A stretch of DNA of 64,000 nt from Cyanoderma ruficeps (GCA_008694505.1 VZDJ01000219.1:12100010-12164009), one strand, 5' to 3'; shown: positions 23,210 to 37,347, numbered from the stretch's first letter. Made by a program: numbers and translations. Notes: generated by a model from the sequence alone, not told the origin.

Positions 23210-26200
23210 ATGGCGGCGCCTGAGGAACGGGAGCTGACGGCGGAACAGACCGAGAAGCTGCTGCAGTTCCAGGTGCCACGTCCTGGGGGGCCGGTACCGG
23301 CCGGCGGGAGCGGGGAAGGGGGTGTATGGGCACGGAACGCGTTGAGGTGGGCCCGCCCCGTCGGCACTGGGGGGTACGGGGCTCACAGAGCCGGGTAGGC
23401 CCGTCCTGGAGTGGGGTGTCGGGCTGGGCCTGAGGAGACGGTGAGAGGAGAGACACCTGTGGTCCCAGTCCTGGCCGAGGTGCCCCTAAACACTTCGTCG
23501 GGGCGATGTTCTGTCATCGCTAATTGGGGAGGCGAGAGGTGGCTGCTGAGTAAACTCCGTGCAGGAAAAACTCCTTGGTAAGTCCTGGCCATTTTAATTA
23601 GTCTGAAAATTTTCCTCGTCGTAGCTGGAGAGCCTTTCCTGGCACCGAGGCAGAGTTATGGAGTGGGTTTCTCTGGAACATGGTTCCTTCCCTTCACGAC
23701 TGGGTAACGCCGCTGGAAACTGTAGTGATCTAATGTGTGTCTGCTGCACAGCATGGGCAGGGTCGCTTAACCTTTGATTTGCGAGGCCCGGGGCTGCATA
23801 GCAGATGAATGATCTTAAATGCAATCTGAAGATGTGGTTTATTGGGGAGAAAACAGTGCTGGGCAGCTGAAATACTTAGGGTTGCTCAGTGATGAGTAAT
23901 TAAGTGTGCTGAGCAATGAAAATTACCTTCAGGTGTCTCAGGTTTGTTTCTGAACTGTAGGACATTATGTGGCGTCCCTTGGATTGCAGTTCTTTTACAA
24001 ATACCGTGATTACTTTTAAGAGTGTTTTGTCTGCTTTTGTTGCTTTACGTTATTTTTTTTTAAGACTGTCCATTGGAAGTTTGGTGTGATGTAAATGTAG
24101 ATTAAAAGGCCCTCTAAAGGCACTTCAGAAACATCTGGCCTTCCCCAGGTGAGACAGTGCAGGTGTTCATTCCACATATTGACTTCCAAGCCTTTACCTG
24201 ATTCACAGCCCCCTGACTTAATTAACGTGCTGAGGTGTTCTCTCATGACTGGACCTATGAGGAAACTTGCTTTAGAGGTGTCCCCTCTAAGTCTACTGCA
24301 CACTGACCTGTTGGGGCAGTCAAATTAAATACAGACAAAAGGCACAGAGCAGCGTTAACAATTGCTGAGGAGGTGAGGGTTTTGCACATGTGAATGTGCA
24401 GATGGTCCCATTCTCTTGCTGTGAGATATCCTGGTTCTTGCTCATCTGCTTAGTCTGGACAAGTAGGGCCAGCTGCTCTCACCACTGCCCCTGCTGCTAT
24501 TTTCAAACCCCCGTGGACAGCTGTGAAATGAAATAATCCTGTTTCCCAATGCAACTTGCTGTTGCCATGGACAGAGGGCTGCCAGGGAGGCAGGAGGAAG
24601 GATTCGTGCTTAGTCCAGCTTCCTGTACAGCCCTGGAGGTACAGGGAGACACTCCTCAGGCTGTAAAGGGGAGATTTTTTTTTCCAGTTAGACCACTGCT
24701 GTGCAGAGCCAGATGTGAAAGCTGTGGTCCAGAAGGAAGAGCCAGGATCCTCACTCTTCTGTCTTCTGGGGTGTGTGTATCAGCTTTCTCCAGGGCTGAG
24801 GACAGACCCCACTGGTGATTCCTTCTCCTCTGATACATCACCTGGCTGAGAAGCGCTCAGGTGTGAGTCCTGCTGCTTCCTCAAAAGTAAACCACTTCAC
24901 CTGGAAGATTTTTTTTCTCTGACTGCAATAGAAAGAACGTGGTGTATGGAGAGATTAGCAAAGTCTCATTAAAATAATTTGTACTTAGCTACAAGTCAGC
25001 TTGAAAATCCTTCAGGGATCCCTGCTGACTTTGCAGGGAACACTTCAGTGTTTTCAAGAATAACTTCACACTTTGTGATGTGCCATCATAAGTAGGCTGT
25101 ACAGCATTCCATGGTGTCAGAGCACTGCACTTCCACAGAAGGTTACATCCCACTGCAGTGTGAGTAGAACAGACTAGGAAAGAAGGCAGGATGGCAAAGA
25201 TGAGGTAAGAAATAGTAGAAGGCCCTCAGTTAAACAGAGAGCCAGAGGGAAGCATTGAGCCAGGACTGCTGTTCATCTAACAAACAGCTGCTTGGGGTGA
25301 AGATGCTGTTGCCCTGAACTGTTTATCCTCCTTCTGCTGGAGAGTGCAGCTTTCCAGGCAGAGGTGAATGTGCTGTCCTGGCCTGGCCTGAGCTCTTGGG
25401 CACAGTTCTGTGTTAGTGCCTGCTCTGCATTAATTCCACTGATGTTTGTGTGGTGGGTTCTGCAGTGCTCGTACAAACAGCTTTGCTGGCAGAATGCTGA
25501 AACCAGCAGCTTCCTTGTGGGCAGGGCTGGAACAGGGCAGCTGTCTGCACCATGCTGGGGCAGGTTAATAAAAAGGGGGGAAAAAAACAATAGAGAGAAC
25601 TGGGGTAAACTTGAAATGAAAGCAACAAAGCCTCTTGCATGTTTTCAGCCTCAAATTTATGGCCATAGAACTGGCTAATAATGTAAGGGAATAAAAGCAG
25701 CTAAATGTTTCATCTGTCAAGACCTCGCTGTCCTGACATTTGGAGAGAGAAGTTTGATGTGAACAGTTTAGGAAAGCTGTGGAGATATGATTCATTTGGG
25801 AGATGGAAGAAACAGCAGAGCAGCTTTTGTAGGATCTGGTTATTGATCTGTGCCCATTACACTTGGGCTGATGTCTGATACTGTAATATGCTAATGTAAA
25901 GTAATGGAGTGTTATTTGCAAAAGAGTTGGCACTCATGATATCATCTCTGACTTGAGCTGGGGAAAACAGAATGCTCAAGGCTGGATATGGCTCTGATTT
26001 AGGGGAAGGAGGAAACATGAAACTCCAGGCAGCTTTCCCACTCAGTGTATCGATCAAAACCGTCATAAAAGCATTTGCTGTAATATGCAATGAGAAACTC
26101 TTGGTTAAGGCTTTTTTCCAGTTAGAACTCAGATGTTCTTTACCCTTGGAAAGCAATTCTCTGGAATTTGGCAGTGGGTTGGGAAGTAAGGGCAGTGCCA

Positions 26201-29200
26201 GTTAGCCCTGTGGATTTGCATCTCTTGTGCTGTGTTTCAACATCGGAGTGTATCTGCAGAGGCGACGGTTTCGTAAGTCCAGTTTACAACCTTTGTCCAC
26301 TCAGGGGTATTCCTTCTGCTTTTGAAGCATGAAATTGTACTTTCCACTACTTCAGCATTGAGAAGATTCTGGGCAGTCTCAAAGGTGAGAGATACAAATA
26401 ATTACCTCCAGCAAAAGCTTTGTTATGATTTACAGTAACACTCTTGCTTTGTGTGGCGGTTGAGAAGGCACTATTGAACTTTCCTGGCATTTGTGGAATT
26501 TAATATTTTGTTTTTGAAATATTAGCCACTGTGTTGAGCCTGGATTTATTTGAAGGTTTGAGAGTGCTGGTTTAATGGGACTAATTTTAACTACTTACTA
26601 TGTCTGTAAGATACATGCTCTTAAAGGCAGCTGATAAGAGACCACAGTGAGCAGGATCTGAGCAGCAAGGTTTGAAGATGTTGGTTATTCTCTTAGCCCT
26701 GATCATACTAAGAATGTGCTCATTTGCCAAGTACGTAAGTTTGTGGCTGAACAAAGTTCACCAGGGATGCTGTGAGTGAGGCAGTGGAAATGATGTAGCA
26801 TTTCAAGTTTCTGATCTGTTTCCATGACTCGGTGAAGCAGGGGCCATAGGGGTGTCCTGGGGGTGATAATGACCAGTATCAGCGTTTGCCAGCAAGAGTT
26901 GCCTGAAGTGGCAGTTGAACCGTGGTCCTGCCGTTCCTTGCATCGGGGGTGGGTCGTTCTGAACCCTGCTGTGTCTCCCAGAACATCGTGGAGCTGTGCT
27001 GTATCCAGTGGAGCACATCAGAGTAACAGCCAACAAGGTGATAAGTTTTAAAAGCTGCCTTTGCCGGGCAGGTTTTTTTCCTGCAGTGTTTAATTGTGAA
27101 GCCTCATTGATCAGACAAGTGGTGGGAGCTCAGCACTGTGCTGAGGTGGCTTTGTCGCTTGAGTTTGAGTTGAGAGCAGCTGAATTAAGATGCTAAGGGG
27201 AAAAAAAAATTACAGGCAAATTCACCTCCCTGGAGAGCTTGTGTAGAAGACCGAGAAGTGACTAGAGCTGCCTGTCATTGTGGTGGTGGTCAGGAAGGGT
27301 GAAGTTGGCTGGCTTTGGTGTCTCTGTGGAACTCAGAAGGTCTTGCAAAATGCTGCAGTGATTCAGTGCTCATTAAATGCTTGTTGATAGCTCTGCTGCT
27401 TTCTGACCTAAAACTGCAGAAGAATTTTGCATAATTTAAAAAGGAGGGAGTGCTCGGCGTTCTTAGTGCTCACAGATAATTCAGGCATTTAGCAACAAAG
27501 GTGTAAATGAGTTTCTGGATCTTGTAAATTTTGTAAAAGCCAGCAGAATTTCCAGGGTGCTGAGGAATGGTGATCAGAACACTTTCAAGGCTCTGGAATA
27601 AGCACATTGTGACTCCACTGTAAAATCAATTAATTGAGTAGATTGCAGGTGCCTTTAATGTTGTCCTTCTAAAAAGACAATGAAGTGTCTGCTGTAGGAG
27701 TTCAGGTTAAAAAAAATAAAGTCAGAATGCAAAATAAGTTTAATGAAAAATAAAGTCAGAATACAAACCCTAAATTTTACTCTGAAGCACATCTTGAAAG
27801 AAAGATGGCTAAACTAAAACATTAAATGGTGAAACTGGATGCTAATCAAAGGTATTCTAGCAGCAACAGCTGAGTTCACTGAGCTTTATTTCTGCTGTGA
27901 AATCCAGTTCTGCAGTGTTCCCTTGCAAGGCTTGCTGCAGACTTACTTTTTAATAAATATTTATACACCACTGAACAGCAACTTGAAATGGTTTTTTTTT
28001 TCTGAGCTTCTACAGTCACAGTTCTTTTAACAGTCTGATTGGTTCTGTGCAGCAGAATGAAACAATGATTTTTGCCCAGTGGATTGGAGAGAAGGTGGTG
28101 ATCTGGAGACTCCGTGAGAAAGATGCCAAGAAATGCTCAAAAGTTTGAGCTGAGCCCAGAGATTGAATAGGGCGTTTGTCCACAGTGTTTGTTACTCGGG
28201 TGGAAATGGCATGTGGAATGTATGAATGGGGGCAGGGAGGGGAATAGCTGCACCATCCTTCTCCAGTTAAAAAAACAACTCAGTGCATTCTTAAATGGTC
28301 AGCCTGTCAGGAATGCATATGGGGCTTTTCGAGGAAGCAAGGAAAACGTCTGCTCAGACCTTAAAGCAAGTGCAGTGGGGAGAGGTGTTTCTGTGGCACA
28401 GTGACAGGGATCTTCTCTTCAGCAAACGTTTGTCTCTGCTCAGGAGATCTTGATGTGGCTTCCTGTAATAACAGACACAATTGTTTGATCTCCTGTGCAG
28501 AAATTCTGTTTGGCTCAGGGTTAAATTATGCCCACTGGCTTTGAGGTTTGTCAGTCTGTTTGGACTGTTTTCTGTTTTGGGCCCTGTGTTGGACTGTTGC
28601 TGCTCTTTTTACTACACTGTTCACTATAGTCTTTTTACTTACCCTGTGATGCTGGGACCATCACCTTCAGTAATGCCTGACTAGTTTTGGTTTTAGTTTC
28701 TGTTTATGCTGGCAGCGAGTGAAGTAACAGTCATCCTGAGTTTTCAGAAATGCTTTGTCTGTATTTTGAGTTTGAGGTGATGTTTGAGGGCGTTGGCCTG
28801 GCACATCTTTTCAGAGGGAAGCCTGTGGGCAATACTGTGTTAAACCTTAGACTGTGCTGAGTGCTGTTGTGGGGACAGACCTTGGGCACACCGAGTTGGC
28901 TGGTGCTGGAAGAGTGCAAAGGCCTGTTTGAGGCCTCCTGTGTGTTTACAGATTTGGGATGGCTGAGGTCACTCTGCTCTTAAACTCAGAGCAGGGCACT
29001 TAAAAAATGAGCATTGTGATAATGTGTTGTGGCAACTCCCATCACGTGCTCGTGCATTGTTAAGAGCAGTCAAAATGCAACACTTCCTGGCACTCATCTG
29101 CTTTTATTCTCCTTCTTTAGGACTTGACTGGCATAGAGTCCATGGACCAATGTCGCCACACACTGGAGCAGCACAACTGGAACATAGAGGTACCACTGAA

Positions 29201-32200
29201 AATGAGATTTGTAGCAGTTCCCAAGTACCTGGATTAAATGCAGCCCTCTGTGGGAGGGGAGCCCTACCAGTAAGATTAATCTGTCCACCCCTGGGTTTAC
29301 CCAAAGTAGCTCTTTAGAGCTGCATCTCCACACATCTGGAGAGCTGGTTTCAGCCAAACACAGCAGAGTCATTATGGCTGTGAACAATCCCTTGACTGGC
29401 ACACGGTGTGGCCTCCCGTGGAGCCTCTGTGCTGGCTGCCATGGAGAGGGCTTTCCATATGGAAAAGAGCACTGGTGGTTGCTGTTTGTTAGGAATTGTG
29501 CTTATCCAGTGCCCTGGGGCTGTGGACAAGTAATACCCACTGTCAATGTCTGAAGTATAAAAACCATAAAATGCCTGAAACTTCCCTTTGCTGTTTCTTA
29601 TGTCAAAGGCAGCTGTGCAGGACCGACTGAATGAGCAAGAGGGTGTCCCAAGTGTCTTTAATCCTCCTCCACTGCGGCCACTGCAGGTCAATACAGCTGA
29701 CCACAGGATCTACAGCTACGTTGTCTCAAGGCCACAGCCAAGGGCAAGTTATCTTACAGTGGATTTTGTCCTGCTTCTTGGCTGACTCTCTATGAACACA
29801 GAACTTGAAAGCAGGGAAAGAAATTGTTTTCTTTGCATGTTATCTCTTTTCTAAATATTTTATCTTAAGAAAACAAAATGTAGAGCTATTCCTTCAGTTT
29901 CTGTTACTGCTGTGGAGATTTTCTCCATGGTGTGATTCACAGTATGAGGATTTTTTTCTTTGTCATAGACTGTCTTGCTGTGGTGTAGTGAAACCTTTAG
30001 ATCAGTTGAATTGGAGCAAAGGACTGTCCCCTGCATGTGACAGTCATAATGTTTTTCTTTTTAGAGCCCCCCTTAAATGTGTATTAACTAGAATACAGTA
30101 TTAATTACTTTCATTAATGTTTTACAAATGAATTTGCACAAGCACCTATAACACTTGCTGCTGTTAATCTCTTTGTATAGTTAAGAAAATTAAATCCTTA
30201 ATTTTAATTGCAGGGCCTGTTAGGATGGGGTTACTACTTCATAATGCTTCCATTCCGATTTACCTATTACACGTTACTTGATATATTTAGGTAAGTCCTT
30301 GTTTGTGCTGACTCACTTATTGACTGCATCAGGGAACACACTAGCTCAGATTTGGCTGGATCTCTGTCACTTAGATCTTTAAGCCTCATGGCAGATTTTC
30401 CATTGGTTTCCTTAACTGGCATTTTCTCTAGCCTTGTGAAGTTCCTGTGCTGTTTAGCAAGGAATAAATGTTATTGCAGAGAAAAAGAGCACCTTGCAGC
30501 TCTGTAAATGAAGTGTTTAATTGGAGATCTAACTCCACACAGCTTTACAGTCTGAGTGCCACATAAAGGGGTTGCAAAACAGTGTCCAGCTGTTTGGTAT
30601 TCTTGGGCAAACATCAGAATCATGTCCCATCGGGCTGCAGGTTAACCTGCCCTAATTCCTGGATGTTATTTGACAAAACCCAAACTGTAAACACTTCTGC
30701 TTTATTTGAATACCTTTGGTGTCTATTGCCTCTTCTCCCTTTGCTGCCCCAAAGCACTAATTCTCCTTGTCTCCTTTACAGCATTGATAGAGGGAAAAGG
30801 GGATGGTAAGGGTGGTAAATAGCCAGCAGTCCTGCCATCTGCACTGGTTTGGCAGTTTTCCCTGTTTTATTACTTTTTCCCCCCACTAAAGACATTTCCA
30901 AAGTCCAGTGTATCTTCTGTGCATCAGCAGAACTAAACAACACTGATATCTGCCTTGCATTGAAGCTTTTTCAGCTTCAGAGGAGTGACAGTTTCATAGG
31001 ACTCCTAGTGTAATGTTCCCTTTCTGCAACTCTTTGTACAGTGGAATTGTTAGTTCTGGATTAGCAGAAGTGCAGTTTTCAAAGTTATCTGGACAAAACT
31101 GTGCGGCTTTTAACAGCCCATCTTTGACTAAATTCCTCAAACCTTCTACTGTTGGTGTGGCTTATGCCTGATGCTTCAGAGGAAGCTGGAACTGTTTAAT
31201 CACACAGAAATTGGATTCTTACTGATCCCTGGCATGAGATGAATCTTCATTGGGAGTTGGTTCTGTAGCAGTGGTATCAGTTTAGGCTCAGATTATGAAT
31301 GTTCAAGGGTCTCAGCTGTGACTTTTTTCCTCTTTATGAATCCCAGTGACTGTCTATGGAAAAGAAAACCTTTTCCTCAAGAAGTCAGTGAGCTGAATTT
31401 CCAGTGTCCTTTCCTTCCTTCCTAGGTTTGCTCTGCGTTTTATACGCCCTGATCCTCGTAGTCGGGTCACCGACCCAGTGGGTGACATTATTTCATTTAT
31501 TCATATGTTTGAGGAAAAATATGGGAGGATACACCCTGTCTTCTACCAGGGAACTTACAGCCAGGTCAGTGTCACGTGCTGGTGCCTACATCCCGGGGAG
31601 CTGGGGAGTGGGGATTTTGCCACATGGTATCAGGGCCTACGTGGCAAAATCGCTTTTCATCTACAAGCCCGACGTTTATCCCCAAACTCTCTGAACAGGG
31701 TAATGGAGAGCTAGTGAACGAGTGTATTGGGAAACCAGTGTCTGCCAGGCTTGATGATTTGCCAAGCCTGCAAAGTTGGAAAGCAAAGCTGCTCTGGCTG
31801 TTCCTCGACCGTCTGTGTGACTCTGTAGCCGACAGCTTTTCTTTGTAATCCTGCCTTTGTTTTTATAAACTGGTGTGCTGTGCCAGAGCCTGTCCTTCTG
31901 TTCACCAAATTGGGATTAACTGCCTGGGCTTGTATCACAATGCAACTTCACAACAGTGCAGGGCCTCAAAATTGAGAGGGAGCCCCTAAGAAATTATGGG
32001 AGGTGAGTGTTCCATAGATGAAATCTGAGGGAGCTCTCTGTAGGAAAGGGCTGTCCCCATGGATACTGCCTCTTCCATAGCTTCTCTCAGCCTGGCCAAG
32101 GGAAGGGTCTCCTGCAGAGCATCCCATCAGACAGCTGGATTAGCACTGCTTCCCAAGAGCCTCCAATAAAAGTGTCGAGTGCCTGTCTGCTCCACACTGC

Positions 32201-35200
32201 ACACAGTGGAGCTCACTGCCTCTGCAGCTCTTTAGGCTCCTCTGTCATTCCTGGAATCCAAACTCAAATAATTGTGGAATGATTAGGCTACCAAAACTCA
32301 GTGCCAGTAAAACAGGGAGCATATTGTGCACTTATCCTGTGGTCTTGTTAAAAATGCTCTTGGGTGGGTGGAATCCAGACACTGTAGACGTGGGAAGGGA
32401 GGGATTTTTTTCTTTCCTGTCTGGTTTTTGGGGTCCTGCAGCATTATTTATTACCCGTTTTAATAGACTTTTCATTTGGTGTGATCTGAAGATTGTGTCC
32501 TGTACAGGCTCAAGGGAAAGCTCAGCCTTGGCCACTGTGAGTCCAGGGGGTGAAGGAGGTTCTTCACTGCCAGCTGAGTCTGGTGAGGCAGCTGAGGTGT
32601 CAATCCCTGTCACTGCCTACCCAGTTCCACTCTGAGTTCAGTGTTCTCCAAAGCCACGTCCTGAGAGGAGATGAGAAAACACCACTGTGGCCCTCTTAAA
32701 TAAAGGCTTATTTAGAAGGTCTGACAGGTTCATCCTTCACAGCTGCTCCACTAAAACTGCTCTAGTGGCAGAGTAGTGCCTGGGTCACACCGGCCTTGTG
32801 GGTGCTGCATTCCCCTTGCCCAGACACCCTGTAACTTTACCTCCTCTGCTCTTCTGCCAAGGCACTGAACGATGCCAAGCGGGAGCTGCGCTTCCTGTTG
32901 GTTTATCTGCATGGAGATGACCACCAAGACACAGATGAGTTCTGCCGGTAGGTAGGACAATTTCCCAGATAGTTGTCTTTGCACTTGAAACGCAGCTTCC
33001 CTCACGTGGTCTCTTCTCATCCCCCAGCAATACACTGTGTGCACCTGAGGTCATCACCCTCATCAACACTAGAATGCTCTTCTGGGCTTGCTCAACCAAT
33101 AAACCAGAGGGATACAGAGGTGAGTATGTCCCTCCTGGACTTTACCTGTCCCCTCTTGTCTCTGGAACAAGCCAGTTGCTGATTGACAAATTTACACATG
33201 TGAAACACTGTATTTTGTGCAAGTAGACAAGAGATTTCAGGATTGCATGGGGAAATACATGTGTTGGTTTCCTAGGATATCTCAAAAGGTTTGGATGCCA
33301 GGGAAATACCTTCTGATCTTCACCTCCACTGTTCTGTGTGTTTCTGGGCAATCGTAGTTCTGTGCTCATTGCTGTGGGCATTCAGGCTGCTTTCAGTGCC
33401 TTGGCAGTGGGAGTTGGTGGGTGTGTGCTGGGGACAAACTGAGTGGAGAAACAAGTATCCAACTAGACCTCTCCTTAACACTGGCTCCTGTGATGCCTGA
33501 GGCCAGGAAGGACTTGTTAGGTGCATTCTTTCCCTTTCTGAGACAATCATCGTAATCCACACCCAATCTCTGTCTCCTCAAAAGCCCACAGTGTTTGTGA
33601 GGGGTAGTGACATTTGTGGTGTTCCCAGTGTCCCAGGCCCTGCGGGAGAACACGTACCCGTTCCTGGCCGTGATCATGCTCAAGGACCGCAGGATGACCG
33701 TGGTGGGGCGGCTGGAGGGCCTCATCCAGGCTGATGACCTCATCAACCAGCTGATGTTCATCATGGACGCCAACCAGACATACCTGGTGTCCGAGCGCCT
33801 GGAAAGGTAGGGTGGAACCAGAGCTCCAGTAACACAAACCTTGTTGAGGCAGGCTCTGCTCTGTCCCCTTCCTCCCCCCAGACACAGTGTGTAGGCACAT
33901 AGCTCAGCACCTCCTGTTATGTAACACAGCCCGTGGGCTCTCCTCTTACCAGGGGGACCATCAGTCCATAAATTCAGACCACCTTATAGCCAGGGAGCCA
34001 GATGTGTTGCACACACAATGCCACCACTGACAGGTGGATGTGAGTACCCTGTTCTCTGCAATTGGAGCACACCTTTGCCATGCTGGAGCTTTGCAGGGAA
34101 AGCTTGGACTATAGCCAGTGGGATCCAAGTGGGAGCAAAGGCATTGCAGGCAGGAGAGCTGGTGTCCACAGCTAGCTGAGTGTGTGCTGCTGGCTGTGCT
34201 GAGCTCTGGCTGCTTTTCTGGTGTAGCCTCACAAGTCCCTGGTGACTCCTAGGGATGTACAGGTTGTATCCAAAGCAGGATCCCACCATTTGACTTTGTC
34301 TGTCCCTCCTCTGCCCTACGCTCTGTGTAGGGACCCAGTAACATGTTCCAGTTTATGAAACATGCAGCTAATTACCTGAAGGAGATAAAGCCAAGAAGAC
34401 TCTCAAATACGAGGCAGGAATCCTAGGCACTGTTCTTGTGCTGTCTGTCAGCTCTGTCAAGCTGCAGGGGGTCAGAAGACATTTCAAGTTCAGTTCCACC
34501 CGCCCTTGGGAAGGAGTTGGATTGTGAGGGACTGTGGGGATCTGGCTTGGCCTTTTGGGAGCTTGTGGTATCTGAAGGCATTACCTGCTGTGTGCTCCTG
34601 TGAGTTGGAGGCTGTCCCTGCATCCTCAGGTCTGCCCTCAGCCTGCTGCCCCCTCACTTTACGGCCTGCTAGCCCTGACCACTTCCCACCTGTGTTTGCA
34701 GGGAAGAGAGGAACCAAACTCAAGTCCTGAGGCAGCAGCAGGATGAGGCATATCTGGCGTCCTTGCGTGCGGACCAGGAAAAGGAGCGCAAGAAGAAGGA
34801 GGAAAGGGAGAGAAAGAAGAAGAAGGAGGAGGAAGTGCAACAGCAAAAACTGGCAGAGGAGAGGCGGCGGCAGGTGAGAGCAGAGGGATTGCAGGAGAGG
34901 CTGCAGCGTCCTGTGGGATGCCTCGCCTGCAGTAGAAATTGCTTGTCTTCTCGGGGCTTGAGCGTCCTTTGAGGCTCCAGGGATGGGCACAAAGGGCAGT
35001 TCAGTGCACAGCCATTGCTCCTGCTCCCTCCTTGCCTTGCAGACACTGCAGGAGGAGAAGGAGAGGAAGTCGGAATGCCTTCCTCCAGAGCCACATCCCG
35101 ACGACCCCGAGAGCGTCAAGATCATTTTCAAGCTGCCTAACGATTCCAGAGTGGAGCGGCGATTCCACTTCACACAGTCATTGACGGTGAGCCTGGGGAA

Positions 35201-35910
35201 GAGCTGAGGGACCTTGCAGAGCAAGGGGGTGAGGAGACTTGCAGGTGGCTCAGCAAAGCTTTATTTCCCTTGGACTTTGCCAAATGGTGACCTTTGCTGA
35301 GAGCCTTGGCAGGCAGAGCTACTCCTTGGTAAGGAGAGTGCTGTGGGGCCTGGTTCAGCCACCTTGGAAGAGGAGAGAAAATGGAAGAACCTTTTTTACC
35401 TCCTTAAAAGCTGGAAGGTGTATCTGCCCATGACAGAGCAGGGTGGGACTAGATGATCTTTAAGGTTCCTTTGAACCCTTAACATTCCATAATTCCATTG
35501 CTCCCTATGAAATAAAGGTGTAGGAAGAGCCAGAAACAGTGTCTGGTCGCCCCAGTGCTCTGTGCCAAGCCCAGTTTCATGGGTGCCAAGGAGATGCTCT
35601 CAGGTCTCCAGTGCAGTGATGATGCAGATTTGGGAACCTTCCACCTTCCCCCGCGAGATGCCAGGGATTTGCTCTGGCTGTGTCACTGCTCCCCCAGCTG
35701 GCAGTTATTTCTGTGCTTCTTTCCCAGGTGATCCACGACTTCCTGTTCTCTTTGAAAGAAAGCCCTGAGAAGTTTCAGATTGAGGCCAACTTCCCTCGCC
35801 GTGTCCTGCCCTGCCTCCCTACAGAGGAGTGGCCCAACCCCCCCACGCTGCAGGAGGCCGGACTCAGCCACACGGAAGTCCTCTTTGTGCAGGACCTCAC
35901 GGACGATTGA
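23210..35910 (+). CDS. FAF2: FAF2 (UBXD8/ETEA), complete
   Basis: Eleven coding exons: 23210-23272, 29121-29189, 29609-29743, 30214-30290, 31426-31564, 32862-32947, 33028-33119, 33629-33806, 34702-34873, 35043-35186 and 35728-35907, with TGA at 35908-35910. The product is 445 aa, equal to human. A UBA domain occupies about residues 12-48 (LTAEQTEKLLQFQ, then DLTGIESMDQCRHTLEQHNW). A hydrophobic hairpin follows at about 90-115 (GLLGWGYYFIMLPFRFTYY). Next are a thioredoxin-like UAS domain at about 150-275, a Lys/Glu/Arg coiled coil at about 275-350, and a UBX domain to the end (VKIIFKLPNDSRVERRF, FPRRVLPCL). FAF2 sits in ER and lipid-droplet membranes by the hairpin, recruits p97/VCP through UBX, and takes part in ER-associated degradation and lipid-droplet turnover. 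Intron 1 is 5.8 kb. Intron 3 appears to use a GC donor. Confidence 0.98.
23273..29120 (+). other. FAF2: FAF2 intron 1, no other gene seen
   Basis: This 5.8-kb intron is AT-richer than its surroundings and holds no convincing exon or RNA gene on either strand. Near 27715-27771 there is a close direct repeat of an AAAATAAAGTCAGAAT block. Confidence 0.6.
29744..30213 (+). other. FAF2: FAF2 intron 3 with a GC-AG boundary
   Basis: Exon 3 must end at 29743 (Pro-Arg) for the frame to join Gly-Leu-Leu-Gly at 30214. The intron then starts GCAAGT, the usual form of a minor GC donor, and ends in TTGCAG. No GT donor nearby keeps the reading frame. Confidence 0.8.
35420..35500 (+). mobile_element. short CR1 LINE tail in FAF2 intron 10
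   Basis: The string GGGACTAGATGATCTTTAAG followed by GTTCCTTTGAACCC and an ATTCCAT repeat is the extreme 3' end of a plus-strand CR1. Only about 80 bases remain. Confidence 0.85.
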
Positions 35911-36544
35911 CACTTCTTTTTTTTTTGGTTTTGTTTTTGTTTGTTTCGTTGTTTCGTTTTCGGTTTTTTGTTTTGGTNAAAAAAAAAAAAAAAAAAAAAC
36001 ACGGAAAGAGAAATTCATATTATTATAATACAATATTTTTTTTAAAAGACTGCGTACAAACGAGGGATCAGAGACCACATGGCCTGTGCCAGCCGTGCTG
36101 CGTTGTGTGCGCTGGCGAGAGGACGCGTGCGCACGGCCATCCCCTGCACCGGGGCGGGCGCTCGGGGGGAGCTGGTGTTGCCCTTCCCGCCCTCCCTGGG
36201 GAAGAACAGGAATGGCAGCTCTTGGTAATTATTGCTTTTATTGATGACAATAATAAAACCCCAGCAACCCGACATCTCATGAAGATTTGATACTCTGCTG
36301 CTCCTGAGAGACACAAGACCGAGCACCGGAATGTGCTGGGAGTGGGGTGGGGGGAAAAGGGCTGGACAGACTCTCTTCAGCTTCCCTCTGTGTATAAATA
36401 CTGTTCTTTTAATATTTCTCTTGCTTTGTAATGACCAAAGGAGATTGGGGTTGACTATAGTATTAACTTTTTGATAAAGAGCTGGTTCGATTCTTACCCA
36501 TGTGGGGTCTTGCCCAGGGTTCTTAGCCTGCGTAGTGTAATAAA
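35911..36544 (+). terminator. FAF2: FAF2 3' UTR and poly(A) signals
   Basis: AATAAA occurs at 36252-36257 and 36539-36544, giving 3' UTRs of about 0.35 or 0.65 kb. A T/G-rich tract, one unresolved base (35978) and a run of 21 A lie just after the stop. From 36545 to the RNF44 end at about 37347 no gene is seen. Confidence 0.6.
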
Positions 36545-37347
36545 CTCTGCCTCTAGCATGTCTGTGCTGATGCTTTCTGCCCGTGCCCCAGGGAGGAGCT
36601 GCTGTGGGACTCACAATGTGGCTACACTCAGCTCCTGGTCTCACACTGGTGATCACTTTGTGCCAGTGGAACTGTTGCATGAGACAAGACCAATCCCAGC
36701 ACAGGGGATGGCAGGGCTGGAGGTGCTGCTGTACCCTCCTGTGGGCTCAGGCTGGGACGGCGGGAGCTGATGAAGTTGGGTCACCCCTCTTGGAGCAGGT
36801 GGGAGGTGGAAAAGGTGTGGGAGGTGAGTGTAAGGTGGGTCCGTGCCAGAGGCTGGGTCAGGGCTGTGGAGCTGTGCCAGAGCTGCCCAAAGGCAAAGTG
36901 GTAGGAGCCTGTTCCTCCAGTGACCTGTTCTGGAGCCGAGAATGGTTGGGGGTGGAAGGAATCACTCCATACCCCTGCCATGGCAGGAACACAGAGACAG
37001 CCTCTTTCCTGGCCCAGCATGGGAATGCTGGAGGGTTGGGATGGAGGAGAGGTAGGAGGTGTCCTACTGCTGTGGCTGGAGCGACCCAGGGAGCTCTGCT
37101 GTCCTGGGATAGCAGCTGAGGGGTCTCCAGGTGGGAAGGAGGGGGTGTGTGTGGTGCTGCTCAAAACCAGATCCTGCTGGGGCAGAGCATCCAACCAGTC
37201 CCTGCTCCCACCCTCAGGCTCCCCTCTAAGCCTTTCTCCAGGGCCCTTCCAGCTGCAGCAGCTCCTTCCCATTCCTGGCCCCCACACTTCCCCTCGAGCC
37301 CCCATGGAGACAAGAGCTGGGCCCAGCATGTTGGTATACATCATACA

